A DNA stretch of 64,000 nt from Gossypium raimondii (GCF_025698545.1 NC_068575.1:47191980-47255979); one strand, 5' to 3'. Positions 34,354 to 47,204 are shown, numbered from the stretch's first letter. A program made the numbers and translations. The notes: generated by a model from the letters alone, not told the origin.

Positions 34354-36163
34354 ATTCTGAAGTGATACAACTAGCAACGATATTGAATCAGGGATAAACA
34401 ATGAGAAATCTATTACTGAAACTCTAATTCTTTACTTGTTCAATTAAAGGTGGGTGCCATTTGTTCATCCTTCAATAAAGATATGTATTCCACAATCAGA
34501 ATTCTGCTCCGCCTAATCATTGCAATGAAGCTGGCTGGTCCTACATGGGAAATTTGGCAGAAAACAAGCAATTAGTGATTACTATATATACTGTCCTGAG
34601 GCCTAAATTGGTTTCAAAGCAGCTATGGCGTTCAACTTTCAGAATAATATATGTTTAAAGTGATGTCCTGGTAAATCCTTTCTCAGATGGGACTACTCTT
34701 AGCACTCTTAGGACATTCCCCCCTCCTTTTTCTTATTCTATATTTCTTTTCCCAGTTAAATGAAAATAAGGTCACCTTGCTCTGTAAATCTTAACACTCT
34801 GACATTAATTAGCTTCTTTGCTATAATCTGTTCATTAAATTGTGAGATATGGACGATGAATCGTGCAAATTCAAATACATGTGGATATTTTATTTGTTTA
34901 TTTTTATGGATTCAGATTTATAGAATTCAATTTCCTTTTGCAGATAACTAGATTTAGATTTCTGAATCAGGTATACTATCGCGGATTATGGATTCGGATT
35001 TTTCCTTTTGCAGGGTAGATGTTCGATAAATTGTTTGAATGGGATTAATATTCTTTTGTAGATGTCTAGTAACAGTCAACTAAAGAGCAATCTTAGCCGA
35101 GTTTGGTTGTATGTTGAGTTGTCAAAGTTATTTGTTCAAGACCATTCCTTCTCTTGGTCGCATTTTGCAGTTCTTGCTTTGCTTAATTGAAATCATAGAT
35201 TGCAAACTTGATGTCTTTATTAGGCCACTGCAGGCAAAGCAGAAAATTTTAGAATCCCAAAATTTGAGTAGCTCAAAGTCCAATCCCTATTGTGAGGATG
35301 AGGAGACCCATGCTGTCAAAAGGGCCACTCCAGGTAATAGAAGCATACTGCTCTGATGAGGTTGACATGCAAGATTAAATGCTTTCAATTCTCTATCCAA
35401 GTATCATAGGAATCTGATATATTGCCTTAGTATGTGCTTAATACATGACCAGCATACCACCTATGACAAATAAGGACCTTATCCAATAGTTGATGCAACA
35501 CCAACAAGCACTCAAAAGAAGTTTTAACATATAAGAAAGAGAAATAGATAACCCTAAATGACAAATCTGGCAAAGAAACACCATTACAATGCAAAGTACT
35601 TTTGAAATAATTAGTTTTGTCGAGGGATCGCAATTGAACAGTCAAGACCATTTTTTGCCCACCTTAGTTCTGATCTAATTTTTATACATCTCATTTTAAA
35701 CTTGATTTTATTTAAAAATTTTGTCACTAATCTGATCACGCTATAACTTCTTTGATCTCGCTCTGAAATTTTAAATAATGTTTTATAGTATGCTAATTTT
35801 ATAAAATTAAACCAAATAATTATAAAATTATGAAATTATAACAAAATATATGAAATAATACTTACAAAATTTAAATATAGGTTATAAATTCTTCTAAAAT
35901 TATGAAATTATAATTGAAAAATAAAAACTATTTATAAAATTAAAAAAATAGTTTTCTAAATATGTTAGAGCGGGGTGGGAGTGAAATTATCCTAAACCTG
36001 ACACAAAAAATTTACCTACTCTACTCTAAAACTCAAATTTCAAATTAAAAGAAAATTATTAAGATAATTGTAACCTATTTTATAGGATACTTTAGTGGGA
36101 TTTGGTAAGGTAACTAGTTTGTATTTTAGCGTGCCTTAAACCACTATACATTAAAGGCTTGAC
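34354..36163. other. 3' flank of copy 5, including a segment duplicated at the window end
   Basis: 34990-35530 is a clear homolog of 63500-64000 (shared GCAGGGTAGATGTTCGATAA, CTTGCTTTGCTTAATT, GTCAAAAGGGCCACTCCAG, AATAGTTGA.GCAACACCAA). A piece at 35226-35333 looks exon-like (preceded by CACTGCAG, followed by CTCCAG|GTAATAG), but I do not recognise a protein. The rest is AT-rich without a supported gene. Confidence 0.6.
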
Positions 36164-36166
36164 TTA

Positions 36167-36305
36167 GGGTGGGTTTGGATGGGCGATTGGGTGCGGTACG
36201 ATGCGTTTAACTTACTTTTTGTCTCACGCTACAGTATCTAATCTCACCGCCACCGCTGTTTTTACACTAACCGCAGGTAAACGCACCGCTCATCCAAACC
36301 CACCC
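36167..36305. mobile_element. 139-bp MITE with TTA target duplication (Tourist/Harbinger-like)
   Basis: Terminal inverted repeats GGGTGGGTTTGGATG...CATCCAAACCCACCC are imperfect inside but clear at the ends. TSD TTA flanks at 36164-36166 and 36306-36308. The interior is GC-rich compared with its surroundings. TTA TSD plus GGG-type TIR suggests PIF/Harbinger; a hAT origin is possible if the TSD is longer than it looks. Confidence 0.8.
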
Positions 36306-36712
36306 TTAGTTGGTAACAAAGTTAGCACTTTATTTTGTTCAATTAGAAACTCTTTTGTGAGTGCATTTTCTAAGTAAAATATAAGTGAGTCATTTAATTT
36401 TACAATTGAGCTTTCATGAAAAATTTAGCACAGAATGATATAAATATTAAAGGTTCTTAACCATGGTGAGTAGTATGAGTTAAATCATCACCAGTACATG
36501 GTTGAAGATTGTAGATTATCTTTTTGGGTAAAGCTCCTTAGACGTAGATGGAAACTGAATTGCGTAACCAATCTTTTTGTATTATTGTTCTTCAATTGTT
36601 AGTTGCCCCAATGATAATTACTCATATAACTGCTCAAATATCAACTTGCAAAAATCAAATGTTTCTTTCTAAACAATTTTAAAAAGATGTTTAAATATAT
36701 GACTAAAAAAAT

Positions 36713-36793
36713 TGCTAAGTTGAGGTGTGGTGGTTGCTTACCTCATCCTTTAATAATATGGTCGAGGTTTGATCCCCACTCATGGGAATGTAG
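36713..36793 (+). mobile_element. possible tRNA-derived SINE fragment
   Basis: Contains GTCGAGGTTTGATCCCCACT, which resembles a tRNA B box and T arm, preceded by GGTGGTTGCTTACC as an A-box-like stretch. No TSD seen, and the right side is cut by the repeat starting at 36794. A decayed tRNA relic is an alternative. Confidence 0.4.
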
Positions 36794-37097
36794 TGTTAGG
36801 ATCTAGTGTTCTAAGTGTAGTTTATTATTCCTTTCTACTTGTAATTTTTCAAGCAGATTGATTTAATAAAATTCCATTATTCACATTAGTATTGTTTGTA
36901 TTTATCCTCAACAGTTTTTGCATGCAAAGCAAAATTTAAGCGAATATTGTCTCATTAATTACCTAATGTTTAACTAATACTAAGTTTTATTATTTGGTTT
37001 AATAATAATGTGAGAATGCAACTTATATTAGTAGGTAATGTAAAAGGTCTATAGTCTGATGAATCGAAATTGAACAAATCGGTTAAATGACTATTAT

Positions 37098-40000
37098 TGT
37101 AACACCCCTTACCCGTATCTAGCACCGGAATAGGGTACGAGGCATTACCAGAACACATACACTTGTAAACGTATTTAACAGAGTTATAAAATTTCATCTA
37201 AATTAAAACTTTCAAAATTGTTAATATATAACTTTTCACAATATATCTTCAAAATATTATAATCATAATAATTAGGGCCTACGAGACCCGATACATACTC
37301 ATGTAAATCAATGCTTCATTTCCATTTCATTTAATTCGCAATTTCTCATGCTCACAATTTAAATCATATCACTAGCAATTTCTATTTAATTCACGTACAA
37401 TTCAATGTCACTAAGTTTAACACTAATTCGTATTTACCATTTAAATCAACGTTTAACGATTATACCATTCATTAACACATTTATGAAATTCTCAATTTTG
37501 CAATGAAAATATCACTTTAGTTTAAAAAGCAACATCATTCTGGTATAAATACACTACCACTTATCCATTTTTCTTTAATTCTTTTGAGCCAATTTGTCAC
37601 TTACCATCCTTAATCAAATTAGGGAACGGTTATGGAAAATTGAGTACTTCACTTTCTCTTTGCCATAATATAACTATGGTCTTAAGTATGATCACTTCTC
37701 ACTTGTCCCTAATCAGATAAGTGTAGCTAAGGCTACCACTTATCACTTTTTCACTTGATCAGATAAGTGTAGCTAAAGCTACCACTTATCACTTTGTCAG
37801 ATAAGTGTAGCTAAGGCTACCACTTATCACTTTGTCACTTGATCAGATAAGTGTAGCTAAGGCTACCACTTATCACTTTGTCACTTGATCAGATAAGTGT
37901 AGCTAAAACTACCACTTATCACTTTCCACTTGTCACTTATCACTGATCAGAAGTACCCAAATCCGGCGTTCCGCTCAATTTGATCATTTATTCAGTTTTC
38001 GCACTTTTATTTTATTCTCATTTCAACAATAAATATATCTCAACATACATTATATAATTCATGAAATTAACATTTAATCATTAAATTTCAGCCATATGAA
38101 CTTATTATTTCATCATCTTTCCACACTCGTTTTCTATGCACATCACACAAGATATAAACATATCATTCAACGTTAGTCGCAAGCTAGTGTATTTAAACAT
38201 AACTCTTTTTGGGGCTAACCACATGATAAACCATTTCAATGCATAACTTATAAATTTAACATAGCATAATTTAGCCACTACTTGGCCAAAGCCTAAGCAT
38301 ATACACCAAATATCTCAGCCAAATACACATATAGCATAAGCATTATAAGCATGGATGAGCACAACACTTATTCATGTATGAGGCTTACCAACATGTGTTA
38401 ATTCATAAACCATTCATGACATTATTTCATGCCAATCATATACCGAATATACTTATGAAACTTTATTTTCACACATGAGTTTAAACCATGACCAATAATG
38501 CACAAATATAAGCATCATTTCTATTTCATCGTTTATCAATTATAATCAAGCATATGACCAATTATACACAAATCATTCATATATTTTCCAATTTTCCTCC
38601 ACCTCCTCTCCATTCCTCATCCTTAATGTGTATAACACATTTAAACAACATTATTCGTACTTTCACTATTTTCTTGTATGTAAAATTCAAGCTGTTCGTC
38701 TGAGTTAGAGTCACTAAATTATTTTTCCCTGGAGCTAAGAACTCCAAATTAAGATCCGTAAATTTTCCCCAAAACTAGATTCATATATCTTCTTACCATA
38801 AAAATTTCATAATTTTTTATTTAGCCAAATAGTACAGTTTATTCTTTAAAGTTTCCCCTATTTCGCTGTCTGATAGTTCTGACCTCTCTTCACTAAAAAT
38901 TAATTATCTCATTGTACAGAATTCAAATGATGTTTTTGTTTATTTATTTTGAAAATATACTCATAAAGGATTCTAAGCATATAAACCATAACTCATAATT
39001 ATTTTTGTACAATTTTTAACAATTTTCCAAAGTCAAAACAGGGGATTCCGAACTCATTCTAACTCGGTCTAACTAAACTTCAAATATCTCAAAATTTACA
39101 ATTCAATTACTTACACCGTTTCTTCTATGAGAAACTAGACTTAACAAGCTTTAATTTCATATTTTATTCATCCTCTAATTCAATTCCCACAATTTTTGGT
39201 GATTTTCCTAAGTTAGACTACTGCTGCTGTCTAAAACTGCTTTAGTGCAAAATGTTGATTTCCATTTTGCCCCAAATTTCACAGTTTATACAATTCGGTC
39301 CTTTCTCAATTAACCCCTCAATTAATCTAATTTTCTCAATTAATACTTTACCTAGACATTATAAGTTGTTACACAACTATTGAAATTCAGAATTTCCACA
39401 TATAACTCTATCTTCAAACTCTTTTACTATTAGGTCCCAAACATTCACTTTCTATTCAATTCTTTCAACAAAATCAGCATATGAACAATTTAAGGCTCTA
39501 ATTCCATGCTAAATCATCATATACTTGCAGCACATATTCATACAAACTTTCAACTTCTTTTATAGAATCAAAAACTAATGAATTCTACAAGTGGACCTAG
39601 TTGTAAAAGTCACAAAAACATAAAATTTTCAAGAAATAATCAAGAATTGAACTTACTTGTAGTAAAAATAGGAAGAACCAGCTTAAGTAAACCCTTATAT
39701 GGTGTTTTTTCTGATGAGAATGCAGAAAAATAAAGAGAAATCTAGATAATTCCACTTTGGTCCTAACTTTATTAAGTAAATTTTGCAATATTCTAATTTT
39801 GCCCTTAATTCTCCTGACTTTGTTGCTGATTTCATGCCTTTGCCGTCCAGCCCAAATAGACCTTGGGTCTATTTGACTTTTAAGCCCTCTTCCTTTTATC
39901 ATTTAAGCTATTTAATCATTTCCCATAATTTTGCATTTGTTACAATTTAGTCCTTTTTGTTCAATTTATTATTGAAACTTTAAAATTTCTCAACGAAACT

Positions 40001-40327
40001 TTAATACTAACTTTTTAACACTCCACAAATATTTATAAAAATATTTATGACTCAGTTTAAAATCCCCGAGGTCTTGATACCTCATTTTCGATTCTAATTA
40101 TTTTAATATTTATTTCTAGTACACTATTCACTATTTCAAAAATTTTCCTAACTTCACATTTAACTTATACTCACTAAATTAATAATATTTTCTACCCATT
40201 TTTTGAATTTAGTGATCTCGAATCACCGTTCTGACACCTCTGAAAATTCAAGCTAGTACATTTTTCCTCGTCGGATTTGTGGTCCCAAAATCACTGTTCC
40301 GACTAGACCCAAAATCGGGCTGTTACA
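37098..40327 (-). mobile_element. minus-oriented solo LTR (3230 bp) with perfect TSD ATTAT
   Basis: Left edge TGTAACACCCCTTACCCGTATC, right edge AAATCGGGCTGTTACA, TSD ATTAT at 37093-37097 and 40328-40332. No protein-coding internal region. It is a divergent subfamily: its large hairpin array (37714-37925) lies close to the LTR 3' end, and I could not find the micro-exon block of the other copies. A single donor-like ACAA|GTAAGTTC lies near 39650 on the minus strand. A block resembling the 57690-58240 segment of the LTR at 55517 lies at 38700-39240. Confidence 0.9.
37714..37925 (-). repeat. tandem hairpin array, about 47-bp units, 12-bp stems
   Basis: Five units, each with GATAAGTGTAGC and GCTACCACTTATC enclosing a 4-base TAAG loop: a 12-bp stem with a single bulged C. 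Spacers are TACTTTGTCACTTGATCA-like; one unit has a shortened spacer. The last units show AAAGCTACC and AAAACTACC loop-side variants. Confidence 0.9.
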
Positions 40328-40714
40328 ATTATCTCGTCTATAAAGTTCAATTAGGGAGATACCTTATATTAGGTATTAGAGTGATTGAATCTCAAAAGAT
40401 AGAGACATCAATGTGATTGTCTAGATTGATAATACATCAGATAAGACCCAAGTTGAATTAACCCTAGATGTAACACCCCTAACCTGTATCTATCGTCGAA
40501 ACAGGGTTACGGAGTATTACCGAAGTTTACAGCTCAAATAAACAAACTTTTCAAACATTTCATATTATATAATATTCATGTCAGAAACCAATCGAAATCA
40601 AACATATTGTCCCTTATACAAGCCCTCGAGGCCCAAATACGCTTTAGAAATAAGTCGGGATTAAATCGGATACTCAAAGAATTTTTCAGAAAACATTGAA
40701 ATTTTTCAAAGTTG

Positions 40715-40985
40715 TAGGGGTCACATGGCCGTGTAGCTCACACGGCCAAGAGACACACCTGTGTTTTAGGCCATGTGGACATACGAAATAGGAACATGCG
40801 GCTGTGTCCTAGCCCGTGTCCGTGCCCGTGTAACTCATTGACATGGATCATACGGCCAAGCCACATGCCCATGTGCTAGGTCGAGTGAGCATACTGACTT
40901 GTATTCTTAAGAAGATACAGGGGATACACGACTGTGTCACCTGGTCGTGTGTTACACACGGCTAAGACACACACTCGTGTGGACG
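40715..40985 (-). repeat. CACACGG-type array near LTR 3' end
   Basis: GC-rich imperfect repeats (CACATGGCCGTGTAGCTCACA, GCCCGTGTCCGTGCCCGTGT, CACACACGGCTAAGACACAC) equivalent in position to 18783-19025 of the plus LTR. Confidence 0.75.
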
Positions 40986-41774
40986 AAAATAAGTTATTTT
41001 TCCAGGCCACATTTCTCACCCAATTTGGTACCAACCTAAACACAACAATTTGCATATGACCAAGTCATAAATAGACATCCAAAACCAGCCAAGATCAAGT
41101 TTAAAACATGTAATATCATCACATACAACTAATATGGTAAAGTCACATATATATACACTTCAAAATATACCGAACACAAGCCAAATAAGTGACTAGTCTC
41201 AACAAAATACTTATATGCCAACATTGGCCAAATTAACCTATACATGCCATTATAACCGGAATTAATTAACCGAAAGTACCAAAAGAGCCGATGGATAGTG
41301 TGATATATCTCTGATAAGCTTCCAACCTGAATGAGCTTCCGAATCACTATAAAACACGAAAAATAACACAGAGTAAACATTTAAGCTTTGTAAGTTCGTA
41401 TAACAAAGAAATTAACTTACCATTTAATCACATTTAAGGTAAGCATCCAAAACATATCCAACTCAATTTGGCCAAAAGCCTAAACACATATCCTCAACAA
41501 CCATGTTAGTCATGTAATTCATATAATATCAAGAAACATGTATGAATTCAACCACTATTCAAATTCCATATACATGTAACATCTATATCATGTATCCATA
41601 TATCATATATAAATCAATTCTATGTAATTCATGTAAATACCTATACTAGTTCGTATTGAATTCTTATAGACTCGTAACAGAACTATGCTCGTTGAACCAT
41701 TTAGAATATTATTGGATACACGGGTAGTACACACGAGGTGTATTGAACTGTAATCTGTCAATTCATGTACATAT

Positions 41775-41868
41775 ATGCTCATACGAGCTGTAAACGGTAA
41801 GCTCTTCTGAGCTGAATAATGGTAAGCTCATACGAGATGAGTATCGGTAAGCTCATATGAGCTGAAAT
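41775..41868 (-). repeat. hairpin minisatellite (GCTCATACGAGC type)
   Basis: Four units of about 26-28 bp with inverted repeats such as GCTCATACGAGC, GCTCTTCTGAGC and GCTCATATGAGC: 4- to 5-bp AGCTC/GAGCT stems with 4-base loops. It lies between the splice-like donor (42047) and acceptor (about 41348) of the minus LTR. Confidence 0.85.
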
Positions 41869-43124
41869 CGATAACCCTAATGACATGTCATTTGTATCCT
41901 ACAAATTCTTAATGTTCAAACGGGGCTTGGTAATTGTCGTACGTCGTCAGATATACGATCGGTATTCATATATGATAATAATGAAAATAATATACATCTA
42001 ATTCAAACAAAGCATACAAATTACACAACTTAATTACATGAACTTACCTTGACGAGTGTACGTAGACACGGAGGCGACTAATCTTATATTTTGTCCTTAC
42101 CACGACCTAACTCTGTACGAGGTCTGACAGGATCTATACGAATGAATTTAATCATTTTAATATAATTCTCATTCAAATTAATCCAACATGGAATTTTGAC
42201 AAAATTACTAGTTTGCCCTATACTTTTAATTTCTTTGTAATTTAGTCCCTAGGCTCAAAAATTAAAATTCATGCAATTTAATCCTTACCCAAGCCTAGTT
42301 AATTTTTATGCATATTAATAGCAGTCCATATATTTCACAAAATTCACAAATTTTACCATAAATTTATTACCTTTTTCAATTTAGCCTCCAATTAATAATT
42401 TTACCAAAAATCTCTTTACAAAAATTATTTACAAAATTATTTATCTAACAACAACCATTCATCTTCTATCATCAAAATTCAAAATTCAAGCATGTTCATC
42501 AATTGCAAAACCCTAATACTTTAATAGTTTTGCAAATTAATCCCCAGGCTAGCTAGATTAAGCTACAATAATCCCGAAAACTTAGAAATCATCAAAAGCG
42601 GGACAAAAATTCATACCTAATTGAGAAAAATAAGCTTGTTGAAATTTCAAGCTTCCATGGCTAGGTTTTCTTTAAAATTTTTGGTGAAAAATGATGATAA
42701 TGGATAATGATGGTTTGTTTTATTTTATTTATCATTTATTACCTATTTACTAATTTAACCTTAACAACTAATCAAAATTTTAATAATAACAACCCATACT
42801 TATCCACTAACAACCTTAATGGCTAATTACTAAATAAGGATCTCCACTTTAAAATTCTATAGCTATTTAATACCTTTAGCTATTAAAATACAACTTTTAC
42901 ACTTTACGCAATTTAGTCCTTTTTATCAAATTAAGCATGTAAATAGTAAAATTTCTTAACTAAACTTTTATATGGTATTTTTATCATACTGTAGACCATC
43001 AAAGAATAATAAAATAAATTTTCTAACTTTGAATTTGTGGTCCAAAAACCACTGTTTCGATTTCACTGAAAACGGGCTATTACAACTCTCCCCCTAAAGA
43101 AATTTTTGTCCTCGAAAATCTTAC

Positions 43125-45045
43125 TAGAAAAGAGGTTCAAATATTGAATTCTCATAGCTTCCTCGGGTTCCCAAGTAGCTTCTTCTATTCCGTGTCACTG
43201 CCAGAGAAATTTTACTAAGGTTATGTTTTTATTTATCAACTCTTTCACCTCTCGTGCTAGAATTCTGATCGGTTATTCATTGTATGTCATATCAGGCTGA
43301 ATTTTAACCTCCGTCGGAGAGATAACATGTGAAGGGCCAGATCGATAACGCCGTAACATAGACAAATGGAAGACATTGTGGATTCTTTCAAGTTTTGACA
43401 ATAAAGCTAATCAGTATGCACAAGGTCTGATTCTCTCAGTAATCTCATACGGCCCGATAAATCACGGACTCAGCTTTCCTTTACGACCTAACCGAAGAAC
43501 TTTCTTTCAGGGCAAAACTTTTAAAAATACCCTGTCACCAACTTGAAACTCTATTTCTTTATGTTTAAGATCCGCATAAGATTTCTGACGATCTGAAGTT
43601 GCTTTTAAGCTATCTCGGATCACTTTCACTTTTTCCTTAGTCTCGCAAATCAAATCAACCCCGTATATCTTTTTCTCATTGAGCTTAGTATAATATAATG
43701 GAGTTCGACATTTACAACCATACAACGCCTCACACGGTGTCATCTTTATGCTCGACTGAAAACTATTATTATACGCGAATTCGTCTAACGATAAGTATTT
43801 CTTCCAATTACCTTCAAACTCTAAAACATAATACCGAAGCATATATTTAAGAATCTGAATCACACGTTCAGACTGACCATCAATTTGAGGGTGAAATACG
43901 GTGCTAAAGTGCAATCGCGTACCCAGAGCTTCTTGTAACTTCTTTCAGAATTGCGATATAAACTGCGGATCTCTATCCAAAATAATAGAGACTAGCACTC
44001 CATGCAACCTGACAGTCTCTGAAACATATAACTCAGCTAATCTGTTAAGTGAGAAATTTGTACATACTAGAATAAAATCTGCAGACTTCGTCAAATAATC
44101 TATGATAATCCAAATGACATCTTTCTTTTTTTGGAAATAATAGTAACTCTGATACGAAATCTATAGTAATTCTACCACATTTCCACTCCGATATCATCAC
44201 TGGTTGTAACAGTCCTAAAGGTACCTGATGTTCAGCTTTAACTTGCTGACATATCAAACATCTAGATACAAAGTAAAAAATTTCGCATTTAATTCCAGGC
44301 CTTCAGTACATCTATCTCAAATCACCATACATTTTATTGCTCCCTAGATGAACATGCAAGCTACCACTATGAGCTTCGTGCAAAATTTTCTATATAAGCT
44401 CTGGATTCTTCTGTACACAAACTCTACCTTTGAATAACAAACAATCATCGGGTCCTATTTGAAATTCTAAATCAAAAGTTGACTCACACTGTACCCGTTT
44501 AGCTAACATCTCATTATCACATTTCTAAACTTTGCAGATCTATTGTAAAAATGTTGGTTTAGCTTTTAACTCGACTAAAATCGAGCCATCATCAGATAGT
44601 GATAGTTGGGTATTCATCGCTCGCAGAACAAACAATGACCTCCTACTCAAAGCATTAGCAACTACGTTTGCTTTTCCCGGATGATAATTAATATCTAACT
44701 CATAATATTTCAATAGTTTGATCCATCTACATTGTCTCAGATTCAAATCTTTCTGCGACATTAGATACTTTAAACTCTTGTGATCGGTAAATATATGAAA
44801 TTTTTCACCGAACAAATGGTGTCGCCAAATTTTCAATGCAAACACAATAACTACCAACTTTAAGTCATGTGTTGGATAGTTCTTTTCGTGTGGCTTTAAC
44901 TGTCTGGAAGCATAAGCTATTACTTTACCTTCTTGCATCAAAACACAGCCTAAACCGTTCAATGACCCATCACTAAAAATCAAAAATTTCTTACCCGATT
45001 TAGGCTGAACCAGAACTGGTGCTTTGGTCAACAGTGCTTTCAACT
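43125..45045 (-). pseudogene. chromovirus pol remnant: RNase H, integrase, chromodomain
   Basis: Minus strand, high to low. RNase H (45043-44540): [67 protein letters not shown]. Integrase: CQQVKAEHQVPLGLLQPV (near 44240), then a damaged core and FHPQIDGQSERVIQ...YGCKCRTPL (43905-43690). C-terminal GDRVFLKVLP is followed by stops, then a chromodomain-like segment EVKELINKN...IEEATWEPEEAMR at about 43245-43130. Stops seen at KVLP*KKVL, LSP*FIGPYE, YNE*PIRIL and LWQ*HGIEE. This order with a terminal chromodomain indicates a chromovirus, possibly Tekay/Del given LTR length; the clade is inference. Confidence 0.88.
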
Positions 45046-46038
45046 AGTGCTTCAGATTTGTGGTCCCGAAACCATTGTTCCGATTTCACTAAAAATAGGT
45101 TGTTACACTAGATCCATTTAGATTACTTCACCTGTGATGTTCATAGTGTAACTTACCTCAATCTTGAGTAAGTGACTGACTATGTGCGTGTGACTCATAT
45201 ACTTTGATGTATTAAAAGTTTGAGTTCAAATAACACTAAAGTCGAAAGTCAATATGTTGAGTATACAATTTCTGCATGTTATGGCTTCATTTATAATAGT
45301 GAAATTCATAATTCAATTAAGGGTAAATGATATCCTTTCATTGGTATTACATGATAGATAAAAAAGGTAACGGGGCTTGGGTAATTTGTTTAGGATGAAT
45401 AATTTAATTAGTATTTATTAGTAATTAACTTTTCATAAAGGAAGATATAATAGTTACCATAAGAAAAATATGATCATATTGGATGAATGGATTTAACCCA
45501 AAGAGACAAATGATATCCTATGAGGGTAACACGCTTATGATAAGGTCATTAGATAAGTATTTATAAAGTCGCTTTCAGTAAAGAAATATAATAAGGGGAG
45601 TTCAATCATGATGCTTTAGTGGAATAATTCTATGATTAAATAATGTTGTAATTATTAAACAAGAGTTGAAACTTAATTACAAATAATTTGAGTTTTAATT
45701 ATATATGTCTAATCAATTTGTTCGCTAGCTCGACATAATTCAAAATGGATTGTATGTAGAACCGATATTAAGGAATGTATGAAAATGACGATGAAGAGAT
45801 ATATCACATGCATCACTATCCGATAAATGCATTTTCTTACTAAATGTAAAAGATGACTTAAATATTAAATTAATTTCTTTGAATTATTTTTAATTAATTG
45901 TAATTAAATAATTCAATTTCAAAGTGAAAATTAAATTAATTAGTCATCGCAATTTTAATAAACAAGACAATTAAATATATTCCTCATGGACGGTAAAGTT
46001 ATCTTGATCTTAACGAATTATAATTGATTTAAGAAAAT

Positions 46039-46071
46039 AATTTAATTTAATTTAATTTAATTTAATTTAAT
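46039..46071. repeat. (TTTAA)n microsatellite
   Basis: About six TTTAA pentanucleotide units in AT-rich DNA inside the repeat copy ending near 46580. Confidence 0.9.
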
Positions 46072-47154
46072 TATAATTAATTACTATTTCGAGAAATATA
46101 AAAAGTGGTTATTTGGATGGTTAAATTATATGAGTTGGTTAAAGGTCCATATAATCAATATAATTGTACCCAATACCAAATACAGGCCCAATAGGCTCAT
46201 CTAGCATGTAAGGGGCGACAAACTCTAGTCCTAGTAAGGGTTGTCGTCACTTCTTAGTATTCTCAAGTAGGAAATTGTATTTTTCTATTAAAATAATACT
46301 ATTCAATTACCAACTATTCAAGTAAAACTCTTATACCTTTTTCCTATAAATAGGAACTATGGTTTGAGCCAAAATTACAATAATTACAAAATAATGACAA
46401 TTTTTTAGAGAATAAATTCTATTTTATTGAAAGCTCAAGTTTTTGGTTTCCTATAGAGATAAATTAAAATTTTCCATTAGAAATTAGTCAAAGATTTTAT
46501 TCTATGCAATCGGTTCGTAAAATTAAAGCTCGCACTCTAAGCAAGTTCGGGTTTGAATATAACAAAGAAGAGCGTTTGGTAGAAAGTTAGAAAATAACCT
46601 AGATTGTTTGGCTCAAAGCACATGTACTAATTTGGTCTAGAGTTTATCACTATAAATATCACAAGACTCAATTTAAAAAAAAAATTTAAACTGCTACTGT
46701 GCGTATGCTACTGTTTTCTAAATTGATTTTTCCAATCATTTGTATTAAAGTTAGGTTGTATTATGTTTACAATTAAAATTGGATAACATATTTATTTATC
46801 TCTTTCATTGTTTGATTAAATAATATGAGAAGTGATGTTGTTTGGATTGTTATATATTTGAACGAATGTATGAATTTATTTTATAATTGTTATAAAGTAA
46901 TTTTGCCAAAATTTGTGGTTCCTAGCATTAGATAGGTTATATTTAGGCTTTTCATATTTTTTTTGGTTTGTTACTAGATCGTGGATTATCATATCCACAC
47001 AGGAATTATTTTTAATTTTATTTTTTGTAAAATTAGAAAAATTTATGTGAGCCGAAAATAGGCTAGGTAACTTTTGTAATTCTAAATTTTTCGGCAAAAC
47101 TCAGAAAAGCGTGGCAGACCAATAACCCAACCCAAATAAAAAAAAAGAACAAAG

Positions 47155-47204
47155 AATGGCGAGCACTATGAGTAGTGGTCGACGTACGACGACATGGGCG
47201 AAAC
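47155..47204 (+). pseudogene. orphan 5' coding exon cut by a repeat
   Basis: A relatively GC- and CpG-rich stretch starts with an ATG (47157) and reads MASTMSSGRRTTTWAKL in frame, preceded by a leader-like segment (47050-47156). At 47205 the homology to the TGTTAGGATC repeat begins, so the frame continues only briefly into repeat DNA before a stop. The rest of the gene was not found in this window. I do not recognise the protein. Confidence 0.45.

Larger units (their letters stand above)
40469..45107 (-). mobile_element. Ty3/chromovirus-like element, internally deleted, perfect TSD CTAGA
   Basis: TSD CTAGA at 40464-40468 and 45108-45112. From left to right: a full 3' LTR (40469-43084, 2616 bp), part of the internal region (43085-45049), then only the first ~58 bp of the 5' LTR (45050-45107, ending GGTTGTTACA). 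A deletion joins the 5' LTR start to the middle of pol, removing the rest of the 5' LTR, primer site, gag, protease and most of RT. LTR splice-like layout on the minus strand: donor near 42618 (AG|GTATGAATT), acceptor CGTATAG at 42134, an 86-nt block 42133-42048, donor CAAG|GTAAGTTC at 42047, acceptor GTTTTATAG near 41348. This is the only long-LTR copy in the window with coding remnants. Confidence 0.92.
36794..46580 (+). repeat. older repeat (LTR-like, TGTTAGGATC...), split by two chromovirus-type insertions
   Basis: Present as 36794-37097, 40333-40468 and 45113 to about 46580. It matches a second, truncated copy at 47205-47720 through shared AAGTGTAG, ATGCAAAGCAAAA, AAAAGATAGAGACAT and TTGATAATACATCA. 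The TG start at the same base in both copies and a TATA-like CCTATAAATAGG near 46344 suggest an LTR. The right end is approximate. Both TGTAACA elements entered this unit leaving perfect TSDs, so it is the older host. Confidence 0.6.

Noticed and set aside
37714..37925. Regular repeat-spacer pattern that could suggest a CRISPR array
   Set aside because: This is plant DNA, spacers are nearly identical to each other, and there are no cas genes; it is a tandem hairpin minisatellite in an LTR.
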